In this document: positions 42,932 to 53,900 of the stretch, one piece after another
Layout of the letters: each line of letters opens with the position of its first letter
Numbering within the stretch: the first letter of the stretch is position 1
Source: Agrypnus murinus
Taxonomy: Eukaryota > Arthropoda > Insecta > Coleoptera > Elateridae
Direction of reading: 5' to 3'
Assembly (NCBI GenBank): GCA_929113105.1
Contig: OV816029.1
Coordinates: forward strand, 46,577,782 to 46,641,781
DNA length: 64,000 nt
Program-made: the position numbers and the translations under genes
Notes under the pieces: model-generated
Databases searched by the model: none
The model's input: only the letters and a program-made list of their open reading frames with translations
Told to the model about the DNA's origin: nothing

Positions 42932-43302
42932 ATTACGATGGTGAAAACAGAAAAACAATCGAACACCGCGTTTCCGCATTATAATCAAAAATACAGTTTT
43001 TACTAATGGAACACCCTATATATTGTACCACTAAATGAAAGGAAATCTGATTCTGGATAAAATTTATTTTATAAATAATTTTCATGAAGCTCAAAAAGAA
43101 GGTCTATAATTTTTTGATAAACAAGATTTCTTTCTAATTGAACACCCTGTATAGTATTTCACCATTAGAAAAGGTATCTAATTTTAAGTAAAATGCTTAA
43201 ATTTCGTTTAATTGTGCAATATACAGAGTGTTCCATTAGAGAAAAACTACATTTTTGATTATAACGCGATGTTCGATTGTTTTTCTGTTTTCACTATCGT
43301 AA
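42932..43302. repeat. 370-bp foldback repeat interrupted at its right edge by mariner
   Basis: ATTACGATGGTGAAAACAGA then AAAACAATCGAACACCGCG on the left mirrors CGCGATGTTCGATTGTTTTT then CTGTTTTCACTATCGTAAT on the right, with arms of about 90 bp. GAACACCCTATATA (43010) and GAACACCCTGTATA (43140) inside are MITE-end-like. The mariner at 43305 is inserted at the TA that ends the right arm. Confidence 0.75.
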
Positions 43303-43304
43303 TA

Positions 43305-44584
43305 CGAGGGTGGTCCTAGAAGTACCCGACCCAACAAAGAAAACACAAAAATTTTGGAAAAAGATTTATTTATTTTTCAACGTAATCTCCTTTCAGCTCT
43401 ATACACTTTTCCCAGCGGTGTTCAAAAAGTTCGATACCCTTTTTATAATAAGAACTGTCTTGCTCATCAAAATAGCCATTAACTGCTGACATCACTTCTT
43501 CATCGTTGGAAAATCTTTGACCACTGAGCCATTTTTTCAAGTTTGGGAACAGAAAATAATCCGAGGGGGCTAAATCTGGCGAATATGATGCATGAGGTAG
43601 CAATTCAAACTTTAATTGATTAATTTTGGCCATTGCAATAACGGATTTGTGAGCTGGTGCGTTGTCGTGATGAAACAACACTTTCTTTTTAGCCAAATGC
43701 GGCCGTTTTTGCTTGATTTCTTCGCTCAAACGTTGCAATACTGGCCGTTGGTAGTTTTTTCTTTTTTGAGATAGTCAATAAAAATTATTCCACGCGCATC
43801 CCAAAAAACCGACGCCATAACCTTGCCTGCAGATGAAAAAGTCTTCGCCTTCTTTGGAGCCGGTTCTCCCTTTTGAGTCCATTGTTTCGATTGTTCTTTT
43901 GTCTCGGGTGTGAAATGATGGACCCATGTTTCATCCATTGTTACGAAACGGCGCAAAAATTCTGCTTTGTTGCTGTGAAACTTCGCTAAACACTCAATTG
44001 AAACATTTTCACGACACTGTTTTTGCTCAAGAGTGAGCAAACGCGGCACCCATCTTGCACACAGCTTTCTCATGTCCAAATTTTCAGATAATATGCGATG
44101 TACCACACTTTTTGAAATGCCCGTAATGTCTGCTAGCTCGGGCACTTTCAGTCGACGATCATCAAGTACCGCTTTGTGGATTTTCTTCACCATTTCTGGA
44201 GTCGTCACCTCAGTTGGTCGACCACTGCGATGCTCGTCTTGGCAGCTCGTACGGCCTCGTTTAAACTCAGCTACACAAAATGTAACTGTTGTAAACGAAG
44301 GAGAAGACTCACCCAGAGTAGAATCCAGTTCAGCTTTTATATTGGTTGGGTTGAGGCCTTTCAAATAAAAGTATTGTATCACATAACGATGACCAATTTT
44401 CTCCATTTTCACAAATTCACTGACAACGTTCACTATTGATGGCTGCCAAACAAATACTGAACAACGTGGCGCTTTCAAACTTGAAACATATGCTTTATAG
44501 ACTGCGTACTTTCCAATACAGTGATATTTTCAAACAACTGCCGCCACCTCTTGGTCAGGTCGGGTACTTCTGGGACCACCCTCG
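43305..44584 (-). mobile_element. Mariner element, 1.28 kb, nearly intact
   Basis: Inverted ends CGAGGGTGGTCCTAGAAGTA and CGAGGGTGGTCCCAGAAGTA (about 27 bp, one mismatch) are flanked by TA at 43303-43304 and 44585-44586. The transposase is on the minus strand. The close match of ends and near-complete coding region show a younger insertion than the copy at 35738. Confidence 0.95.
43370..44406 (-). pseudogene. Mariner transposase with a single frame break
   Basis: The transposase starts at the ATG at 44406 (MEKIGHRYVIQYFYLKGLNP) with the N-terminal helix-turn-helix region, then the linker HRSGRPTEV and the WVPRLLT mariner signature. The catalytic Asp residues of the DD34D triad are all present: VTMDETWVHH (near 43934), LFHHDNAPAH (near 43670) and SPDLAPSDYFLF (near 43560). 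The C-terminus is IELFEHRWEKCIELKGDYVE. Between GQYCN and LQRLSEEI, near 43735-43745, the frame changes and a few residues seem missing compared with mariners, so a small deletion probably inactivated this copy. No other stop is present. The frame upstream of 44406 is open but outside the usual protein. Confidence 0.92.
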
Positions 44585-44586
44585 TA

Positions 44587-45239
44587 AGGGAAAAAATCGA
44601 GCAGCTTTACCAATTTAACCGGCGTTGTATCTTTAATAATAACAAAGCATGGAATAGTGCAGACTTAATTTTGAACAGATTGTATAGACTAATAAGGCCG
44701 TGGGTTTAGGTGGCCATATAGAACAACTTCTACAAATGGCCGAAATAGCCTGAGACTAGTTAACTGTGGAAGGCCGAAGTGGTTACATAGACTTACCTTA
44801 CTAAAAAGTCGGAAACGAGATTGCAATAGAGAACCATCTTCATCTATAGCCGAAAGCTAGATGCTAAAGTATCACCGAAAGCTAAATGCCGAAATGGTCA
44901 CGTTGAACTTGTTTGCCAATAATAGAGATATGTAGATATGATTCAAAATAGAAAATTGGAAATCGGGGCATTCGTTCGCATCAGTTCGCAATCGTTCGCA
45001 CTGCTGCTCGTGCGCAGATATTCTCAGAAACGTTTCTGCTTAACTACATACAGTGACAGTGACATTATTATTATATGACCTATTATTGGGCAACCCAGAT
45101 CATCCAGATGAGACGACGTTGTACAAGGCAGAATCTAAAAACTGTAATCTAGTTATAAAGAGATGTTAGTTGTTACCAAATGCCTAAAAAATCACAAACT
45201 ACCAGGGACGAGCAAAATAACAACAAAACTGCTAAAATA
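44587..45239. other. Anonymous DNA
   Basis: Short repeated words such as GCCGAAGTGG, GCCGAAATAG and CCGAAAGCTA recur at 44720-44910. No gene recognised. Confidence 0.35.
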
Positions 45240-45440
45240 TAAGGGGGACTCTTTGAAGAAGCATTGATCATCCAGTCAAACTAATTTGAACCCACCCAAA
45301 AATATCAAATGGATGGCCACTGGGAATTATAGAACCCACATACAACAAAGAATATAAACCAAACTACTTCAAATTATAGAGCCGTAACACTACTTAATGT
45401 AACCTCTGGTATTCTATACAGGGTGTATCTTGAATGGCAT
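45240..45440 (+). pseudogene. LINE reverse-transcriptase fragment
   Basis: At about 45358-45425 one frame reads SNYRAVTLLNVTSGILYRVY, close to the reverse-transcriptase motif (D)SNYR.ISLLN...KIL.... of non-LTR retrotransposons. The upstream KWMATGNYRTHI and the downstream text are not clearly related, and stops are common. Only a short relic is supported. Confidence 0.5.
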
Positions 45441-46770
45441 ATAATATTTACAGCAAAATATAAAAAGCAAAAACTGAGCACAGAACGTATACCAGTGTTA
45501 ATTTATTAGATGAGGAGTTATTGGCTTAGTTGTCTTAATTAAGCTGTATTATGGTTTGGATGCTAAACGTTATCCGAATAGAAGACACCTAACTGTTAAC
45601 GTTATTCTGCGATAAACTGAAAGAACTGCGCCCAATCTCAGCCAATAGTTGTGTAGTGCGGAAAAACTTCATCGTATACTACAGGAAAACAGTCTGTACC
45701 CGTGTCACTACGAAAGAGTCCAGAGATTGGATTTTGCACATGGTTACTTCGTAAACAAGAAATTAATCCTGGCATTATTAGACATACGCACCAATTGACC
45801 AAAGTTGCCATCAAGTTCGATTTAGTGTTATGTATGGACTAGAATTATCGATAATAAAATACTTGGACCACAAACATATATTGCCCCATCGCCTAATTGC
45901 AAATATTTTTAATATTTTATTTACGAAACCTACTACTGAGTAACGCAGATTTAGCTCTTAAGAAGATATGTGTGATTTTAAATGAATGGAGTATTCAAAT
46001 GCGACATGTTAGACCGCAAACTTTTTGTCAAAGTTTTTGATGTAAATATTAATCTCCATTTAGGATTCGCACTGTATAATAGACTGGTAAATTATGTACG
46101 TACTAGGAGAGTACGCCTAAAGATGGTCAAGTGAAGATTACTTTAATATGTTAGTTGTATGAAGGTACCTATAAACTTGTAAGAGCCTCAATCAGAAATC
46201 TTTACACTATGTAGGAATTTATTATCCCTAAAATGCCCTCACACCCTACTTGAACTAAAATAAAGAGGAAAGCCATTCTATCCCCGTGCTTTTTTGGGAT
46301 TTGAGGAAAAAGGATTTTTCATAAAAAAGTTTACAAGAAAAATATAGAAAGGTCGATTGATTTAAAAAAAACCTAAAATATTAACTAAGCGCAATTCTAA
46401 AAAAAAAAAGGCGGGAGTAGCCTATTCCTGCTTCGTACTTCACTTTATTGTTTGGTTTAATAGTTAATATAATAAGATCAGGAGACAAATAGTTGAAAAT
46501 CAATTTCTTTGAATTTTTAGTTATTATTGGTGTGAAAAGCGGCCACTGCGGCCACTACATTTGCTAAATATAAAACTTGGTTCCCCCTTCTCTAGAGGCA
46601 TGCGCGCGATATTGTTTCGCACGTGGATGTAACTCGGATAAAATAAACAATTTTTTTTAATTCAACAAACAATTCAATTTTAAAACATTTTATGTGCGTG
46701 ATCTGTATACAAATAACTTCACAAAATATAATCTACAATCAAATTACAAATAAATACAAATCAAAATATG
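45441..46770. other. Anonymous DNA
   Basis: Probably includes more LINE debris near 45600-45850, but no motif is clear. GC-rich GCATGCGCGCGATATTG at 46599-46615. Confidence 0.3.
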
Positions 46771-46777
46771 TCACCAA

Positions 46778-46848
46778 CACAGCACAATGCAGAGCACGCT
46801 GGATTTGTATTTACAAAACCCAGGTTCTAATCCCAGTTTGGGTAATTA
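46778..46848 (+). repeat. tRNA-like fragment, SINE family 3 (forward)
   Basis: CACAATGCAGAGCACGCTGG then CCCAGGTTCTAATCCCAG form A- and B-box-like blocks. A matching copy in reverse is at 47436-47512. No complete tRNA cloverleaf is formed. Confidence 0.5.
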
Positions 46849-47435
46849 GTTTTTATAAATATTTAATGTTTTATAAATAAACAATTTTTTATAAATATAA
46901 TATTTATAATTATATATTTTCAAGTTTTATTTAATTAACATAAATATGCATAATTTAAGGACGATCAGTACGATCTTGAAGTGAGGAAGTGCGGCGAAGA
47001 AAAAGAGAAAAATCACACAGATACAAAAAATAGTAGATTAGTACATATGCGTTTGTTGCCGATCGTAACGCATTATAGCAGAAAAACCATGTTTTGCAAA
47101 TAATAAATATGCTGAAAAAATAATTTTTATTTATTATAGCACTTCAAACAAGCATTACGTAGTTCAGCTGACCGCAACTATAGGGTCGCGGTCCAATCTT
47201 GGGTCTTAAAAGTTCAAAAAAGGCTCGCATAAATATTTATTTTTATTACATCATTTAGGTTCATGTTAAAAATGTATGCTATAAGGTCTTGTAATTTTAA
47301 ATAATCCCCCTCTCCCTCTCGAATGGGTCGCCTTATAGTTTTATAGATAGTGTTGAGTCGCTAGATAAAAAAGGTTGTGGGACGCTGATGTAGATGTGAA
47401 AATGTAGATTACTCTTTTATGAAAAGAAAAAATGT

Positions 47436-47512
47436 TTAACCAAGCTGGGATTAGACTTGGGTTTCTTAATTCGAAATCCGGCACGTTCTGTATTCGACTA
47501 TGGAGCTGTTGT
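47436..47512 (-). repeat. tRNA-like fragment, SINE family 3 (reverse)
   Basis: Read on the minus strand: ATACAGAACGTGCCGGATTT then CCCAAGTCTAATCCCAGCTT, matching 46778-46848 with divergence. The pair face each other 590 bp apart. Confidence 0.5.
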
Positions 47513-47521
47513 CATACATTT

Positions 47522-49249
47522 TAGTAGAGTCAATTTTTGCAAAAAACATGCCTAAGTTCTTATTTTTTACTATCTAAAGATAGAGACTTGAAATCTTTTG
47601 TAATGCCTTCAGTACTGGACCAATATAAAATGTTATATGTTTAAAATCGGGGCACGCCCCCTCGGGGGGTGGAAACCCCAATTTTGTACCCCTAATTTAA
47701 TAACGCAACCAAATTGAGCGAAATTTATGTTGGGAGGGTTCTTAGAGTCGCTGATTATAAATCCAATGAGAAAATTAAAAAATTTAAAATGGCGGACCAA
47801 AAATGGCGGTCCTAGGGTAACGGCATTTGAGATTGGGAATGCGATTTACGCCGTTTCTATTGATTTTAGAGAAAAACTAAAAGAGTCAAAAAGTGTTTAA
47901 AATTTTTCAAAGGAATACACTATTTTGGTTACTTTATTGTGTAACCCCTTCGCTCTGCCCTAGTAGTAGGGTCAATTTTTGCAATAAGGTCTTATTTTCT
48001 ACTATCTAAATATAGAGACTTGAAATCTTTTGTAATGCCTTCAGTACTGGACTAATATAAAATGTAATATGTTTAAAATGGGGGCACGCCCCTTCGGGGG
48101 GTTGAAACCCCCATTTTACACTCCCAATTTAATAACTCGGGAAGTTTTCCATCAACTTGAGCAAAATTTATATTGGGGGAGTTTTCGGAGTTTCTGATTA
48201 GGAATTCAATGAGAAAATTAAGAAATACAAAATGGCAGGCCCAAAATGGCGGTCTTTGAGTTTGGAAATGCGATTTACGCCGTTTCTATTGATTTTAGAG
48301 AAAAATGCAAGAGCCAGAAAGTGTTTAGGATGTTATTCTGCATAGCAATACGTAATTCCGGTTACCTTATTATGTAACCTCTTCACTGAGAAGCCAACTA
48401 GGGGAGAGTGAAGGGGGTTACATAATAAGGTAACCAAAATCGAGTATTATAGGAATACTCTAGAATTATTATTAGAATGTGATCACATTCTAAACACTTT
48501 TTGACTCTTTGAATTTTTCTCTAAAATCAATAAAAACGGCGTAAATCGCATTTCCAATCTCAAAGACCGCCATTATGTATTTCTTAATTTTCTCATTGAT
48601 TTCATAATCAGGAACACCAAAAATCTCCCAACATGAATTTGCCTCAAGTTGATGGAAAACTTCCCGAGTTATTAAATTGGGAGTGTAAAATGGGGGTTTC
48701 AACCCCCGAGGGGACGTGCCCCCATTTTAAACATATTACATTTTATATTGGTCCAGTACTGTAAAAAATACTTATAGTAAAAAATAAGACCTTAATGCAA
48801 AAATTGACTCTACTACTAGGCAGAGCGAAGGGGTTCATAATAAGGTAATCAAAATAATGTATTCCTTTGCAAAATCACATTTTAAGCACTTTTTGACTCT
48901 TTAAGTTTTTCTCTAAAATCAATAGAAACGGCGTAAATAGCATTCTCAATCTCAAATGCCGTTATTTTAGGACCGCCATTTTGGGTCTGCCATTTTGAAT
49001 TTTCAATTTTCTCATTGGATTCATAATCAGCGACTCCAAGAACCCTCCTAACATAAATTTCGCTCAATTTGGCTGCGTTATTAAATTAGGGGTACAAAAT
49101 GGGGGTTTCAACCCCCCGAGGGTGCGTGCCCCCATTTTAAACATATAACATTTTATATTGGTCCAGTACTGAAGGCATTACAAAAGATTTCAAGTCTCTA
49201 TCTTTAGATAGTAAAAAATAAGAACTTAATGCAAAAATTGACTCTACTA
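47522..49249. repeat. 1.73-kb palindrome made of an inverted direct dimer
   Basis: Ends TAGTAGAGTCAATTTTTGCA and TGCAAAAATTGACTCTACTA. Four units of about 430 bp: A 47522-47960 and B 47961-48395 forward, C 48413-48818 and D 48819-49249 reversed. A pairs best with D (both have CCAAATTGAGCGAAATTTAT) and B with C (both have AACTCGGGAAGTTTTCCATC). Each unit holds a GC hairpin such as GCCCCTTCGGGGGG and repeats of AAAATGGCGG and GTAACC..GGTTAC. Short open frames at 48490-48702 and 48882-49067 are units C and D read through and are not genes. No transposase. Confidence 0.9.
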
Positions 49250-50369
49250 TTTCTTCTTTAATGAATGTCCATTTATCATACTTTTTTATCATTTCTTTTT
49301 TATTATTAATTACTTTTTAATTATTTGTTACAATATTACTTATTTACAGTACATATACTTATCAATTGATTAATATTAACTAATAAACAATTAATATTAA
49401 TAAGCGGAGAAATGAGTAGGAAAGAGATGCATGATTCTCACTACTCCATTTAGCAAACGGATTCACCCACATTAAAGAAGATTGTTTCAAGGTTATGTCT
49501 AAAACGGTAAATGTTCTTGCATAGTATAGTCCCATAAAAATAAAACAGGAAATCTTAACTTATCAAGAATGGCACCTAACAAATTCACGATAAGGAATAG
49601 AAAGATTTAATCAAACAATATAAGTGATACCTACTTTCATGGAATTAACTGAATTTTTTATAAATACTTGGAATTTGGAATACTAGTTTTAAATACAATA
49701 ACATCCTTTTGTATTTTCCCGAAATCCTTGTAAATACACATACGTAACCTAACCTAGTTGTAAGTGGCAGCAAGTAGGACGTTATATACAAAAGAAGACA
49801 TGTGAAGGCTGATGTAAATCGATGTTTGATGGCTTTAGTTTCCAATTCAATCTCGTATCCTTAATTTAAATCAGAATAATGCATTTTCTACACGATTGCC
49901 ACACTTAACTAAATTGCATGACACACAAGATAATAATTATCTCCCATTTTCATCATCTGTTGAGTATTTAATTCATTATCATTGTCGCTGACGCAAATAT
50001 CTTAATTAAATATGGCTATTTAGATTTGATAAGATCGGCCAAAAATCGGCAGATAGGTTAATTTTCTGTTTTCGACTCGTGTCACGATTAATCGTTAAAT
50101 GTGTCCAAAGGGTATTTTAGTCCTGGATGGCTATGGATTGTGTAAAAATAACTTAATTGCAAAGTTGGCAGTAGTTTTTTAAGTTTAAGCTTGATAGCTT
50201 TGAATTCAACACATAAAAAAATTTACAGTCTAATTACACTAGAATATGAAAATATACAGGATGTCCAAAGAATAACGAGATAGTTGATGATGTGTAGATA
50301 AGCCTTTTCTTAAAACTTTTTTTTTCTAAAATGTTTAGTAAAAGTTATTATCTTCACATCAACCAATAC
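49250..50369. other. Anonymous AT-rich DNA
   Basis: No gene recognised. TATACAGGATGTCCAAAGAA at 50255-50274 resembles a MITE end. Confidence 0.35.
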
Positions 50370-50950
50370 CAACATTTTTCTATATTTGAAGCTACTCTCT
50401 TTCCAGCGTAATTTACCATCCAGTCTGGTTTTAGATTGCCCCTCTTAATGGCTCTTTAAAGTTTTTCCATTGCTCCTATGCTGTCTCCAAGTCAGCAAAA
50501 GTCGCAATAGTGGCTTCTCCTGGTTGTGCAAGTCACTGGTGTACAATAGTACAGGACGAAACTTAGTAGACTTCCTTGTGGCACGTCAGCTTTAATGCCT
50601 TACTATAACAATCTTTCCGAGTTGTATGAGCAGATCAGCTGACCAAAAAAGATTGTAGGAAAATCATTTTTTTCCAAAGCCTTTTTAATCACATTCCAGT
50701 AATTCTATGCACCTAATCTATGGATGCGTGTTTTTGTGAAGCCAAATTCATGAGCTGGTATTAAAAATGTCTCTTTGATTATTGGTAAGAAACGTTTGAG
50801 TATTAACTTTTCAAAAACTTGGACAATACCAGGAGAAAGGAAATTGGCCGATAAGAACTCACTTCACTAGGGATTTACCAGGTGTTGGTATAATGAACAC
50901 TTCTGTTACTTTTTATAGTCTCGATAAATATTGTCATGGTATTTCATCGT
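50370..50950 (-). pseudogene. Jockey-like LINE reverse-transcriptase relic
   Basis: Minus-strand blocks in order: VSSYRPISFLLVLSKFLK (near 50870-50815), then in the next frame KLILKRFLPIIKETFLIPAH and EFGFTKTRIHRLGA (near 50815-50720), then ADVPQGSLLSFVLY (near 50590-50550), then FADLE/AMEKL-like and LKPDWMV pieces (near 50500-50420). These match the jockey-clade RT motifs SYRPISLLP.LSK..EK, IP.HQFGFR, and VPQGS.LSP.LY. The catalytic FADD block is damaged. Several stops and frameshifts show it is dead. Neither the endonuclease region nor the 3' tail is recognised. Confidence 0.75.
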
Positions 50951-53900
50951 GCAACATAGAGAATGCATTTGCATTAGTATTTTTGCAAGATTTAAGAAAT
51001 TTACATATATATTAAATGTTAAATGGGTTGCATATCCGCACCATCCAATTATTGAAGATTCTACTAAGTTTTTCCTTTATGAGATTGAATATAGGTAATT
51101 AGAACTAACATGCACACTAGAACAGTTTAAATATATAAAGAATTTGCGGAAATCTTGATTTTTCATAGAAATTACACAATTTTCTTGTTAACTTAACGAT
51201 TTGGGTACCGTTAATAAAATTTGTCATCTTATTAAAGTTTAGTTCAATTTCAATGTAGATTTCACTTGGAACAGACAAGGTGTATTGCATTAAGGGTACA
51301 TGCAAGTTTTTATCAAATTCCCTTGTAGAATTATAGATAACACAATGTTTCTTGTTAACCAGATTCTTCGATTTTACAAAGTTCACGTATTTCGGAATTT
51401 TATTAGGTATTCGGAATTAGCGCAAATATGTAAAGCAGCTTATTCACCACATAATTGAAACAATTTTAAAAGTAGACCTTGCTTTGTATTGTTGACATCA
51501 TACAAAAACATGTAATTATGTTGCACTGTTATTTGGTTTGAATTTTCATGTTGTTGATACCTAAAATTATACAAATAATGTTTTTAAGGATATATTGTTT
51601 AAATTTGTGAAGATAGAAAGGTGTGAAAAGGTATTATTGGATAATTAAGTTGATAAAAGTTTTAAGGATATGTGTGTTGAATTGACATTCTATTTATAAG
51701 GTTTATTTTATTTGATGACCCAAGTATTATATATCATTGAATACGGCATTTAATTTTCGAAAAAACTGTTTATTTAATTTATGCATTAATAATCATTTAT
51801 AAACAAGAATTTAGTTAGTGTATTCATGTAATGTCAACAGACTTTTATTTGTTCAAAAATTGTATAGCAAGCAATTGTTTTAACCAAATCATATAAATAG
51901 ACAGCAATTTTTTCAACAAACTCTCTTCCAATTACATCTTTCAAGGAGTGCACAACCTTTTGGAGAACATAAAGACGTTTTGAGTTATGTTTTAAAATAA
52001 AATATAAACAAATAAATGTCAAATATTTGAGATTAGTGTTATTTATGAGAAACGTCAGTGTTAAAATTTTTGAAATTTGTAAATAAAAGCGTTTAATTAA
52101 CAAGTACTTCAAGATAAACAAGTGTTTAATTTATTCTTCAATGGAAATATTACTAGAAAGAAAAATCTGACTGGATTATAAATGGATATGGACATTAATA
52201 AATTAATTTACTTACCACTAATGTACAAAAATGTTCTGGATTTGGAATTCTAATAAGTAAGAGCCTTTCATTTGGAAATAATCATAAAAGGCCGTTGCCA
52301 CCGTTTCTTAAATTCTTTGTCAATATTAATGAAAGCAGACAGCTGATATTTGGGAATTGAAAAAATAAAGTGTCAATCTTCTGGCGTCAAATATTTAAAA
52401 AGGAATTAACATAAAAACGCGAGTTTTTTAATAGTAGTTAGTTTTATTATTAAGAAATTTATGATACCAACATAAATTAAATAATTATTAACAAATTAAA
52501 CATAATCCTTAAAATTTAAACAAATAATTTTTTTCTAGTTTAAGAAACTGTAAGAATTTATTGGAAGCGATTTGTGAATCTCCAAATATACAAAATTTAA
52601 TTATTTTGAGATTAATTAAAACTTAATTAGAGCATTAAAAGGATAGAAGTTAGTAATCAAATCTTTTCTTCGTAATTTAATTTAAAGACGATTCATAAAT
52701 AATAGATATTTTTGCCTTTTTACTTCACATAAAAAAAAATCTATTTTTCTGGTATCAATTATTATTTTGTTTGTTGTTCATTGTTTTGTCTTAATAAAAA
52801 TAAAATTGTGTTGTTATTATTTTGGAAATTTATTTGTGTAAGTGTTTTTATTATTGTTTTGTCTCTAATTATAAGAATATAGAAAACGGTTAAAGCGACC
52901 CGCCTGAGAGTCTCAATTTTGTGGAAAGTGAGGTTTTTCACAACTGCACTATTTAGCCAGAGCATTATTTTTATTTAAAGGTAAGCAAGTTGAGTATTTT
53001 GTAATTTCACCTTTTTACAAACATTATTGTCTGTATCCGTTATAGTATATTATAAAACCCCCTTTAACCTACATCATAGTAATATCTTAACCGATTTTTT
53101 TTTTAAATGGTCAGCGAACAAATTCGCTTTTGTCTCATTGCTTCTAGCCCAATGGAACTTTCAGCTTCATTCCTTATATAGGTGGAATTTGTGTTATTGG
53201 CGTTTTGAACTTTTTTGTTGCTTTCCAGAGTAATAGTGAGCAAATAATTAACTATGCGAAGTATTTTTGTACGAAGTAGAGATAGAGGGGTGGACGGTGG
53301 ATAATTTAAAAATATCGTGTAATATGTTTTCAGCGTTTTTGGAGTGGCGGAATCTAATTTATTCTTAATTTACATTTTTTTTTGTTTTCTCGAAAACATC
53401 AAACTGAACATACCTCATTATGGCAGTCAATGCCTTCACTGCCCAACACAACAATTATGTTGGGGATTTTCGCTGATGATGCATAATGCTAACTACAGCA
53501 GTTTGTTGATCTTGAAATAAATTCATGGTCCGTGTTCTCCTACAGTCCTCCTACATGAAAAAGTGCAAGCACAATGTTATCACTATAAAATTAAGTTGTA
53601 GCGTTTGTGTGTACATACATATGCAAGCTGACGCCCCTGCATACGTGCCCCGATAGAGAAAGCGCAAGGGGGCTGGCGTGTGCAGTACCAGCTACACGTC
53701 GTATTTAACTGTTTTATTATTTTTAAATATATTATTTTATAAATTATTCTTACGAGTTCTTTGACTCTCTTGATTCACTTGCATCATAAATATCTATTTT
53801 CCTTTAAACGCATAAAATTTTTTTTTACTTTGTATTAAAAAAGTACACGATTTTGTACAAAGGTACAACTGATCTCAAATACATCTAGGGCAGTCAGTAT

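Noticed and set aside
48490..49067. Two related minus-strand open frames as a small gene family
   Set aside because: They coincide with units C and D of the palindrome; the similarity reflects the repeat, and forward units do not keep the frame.
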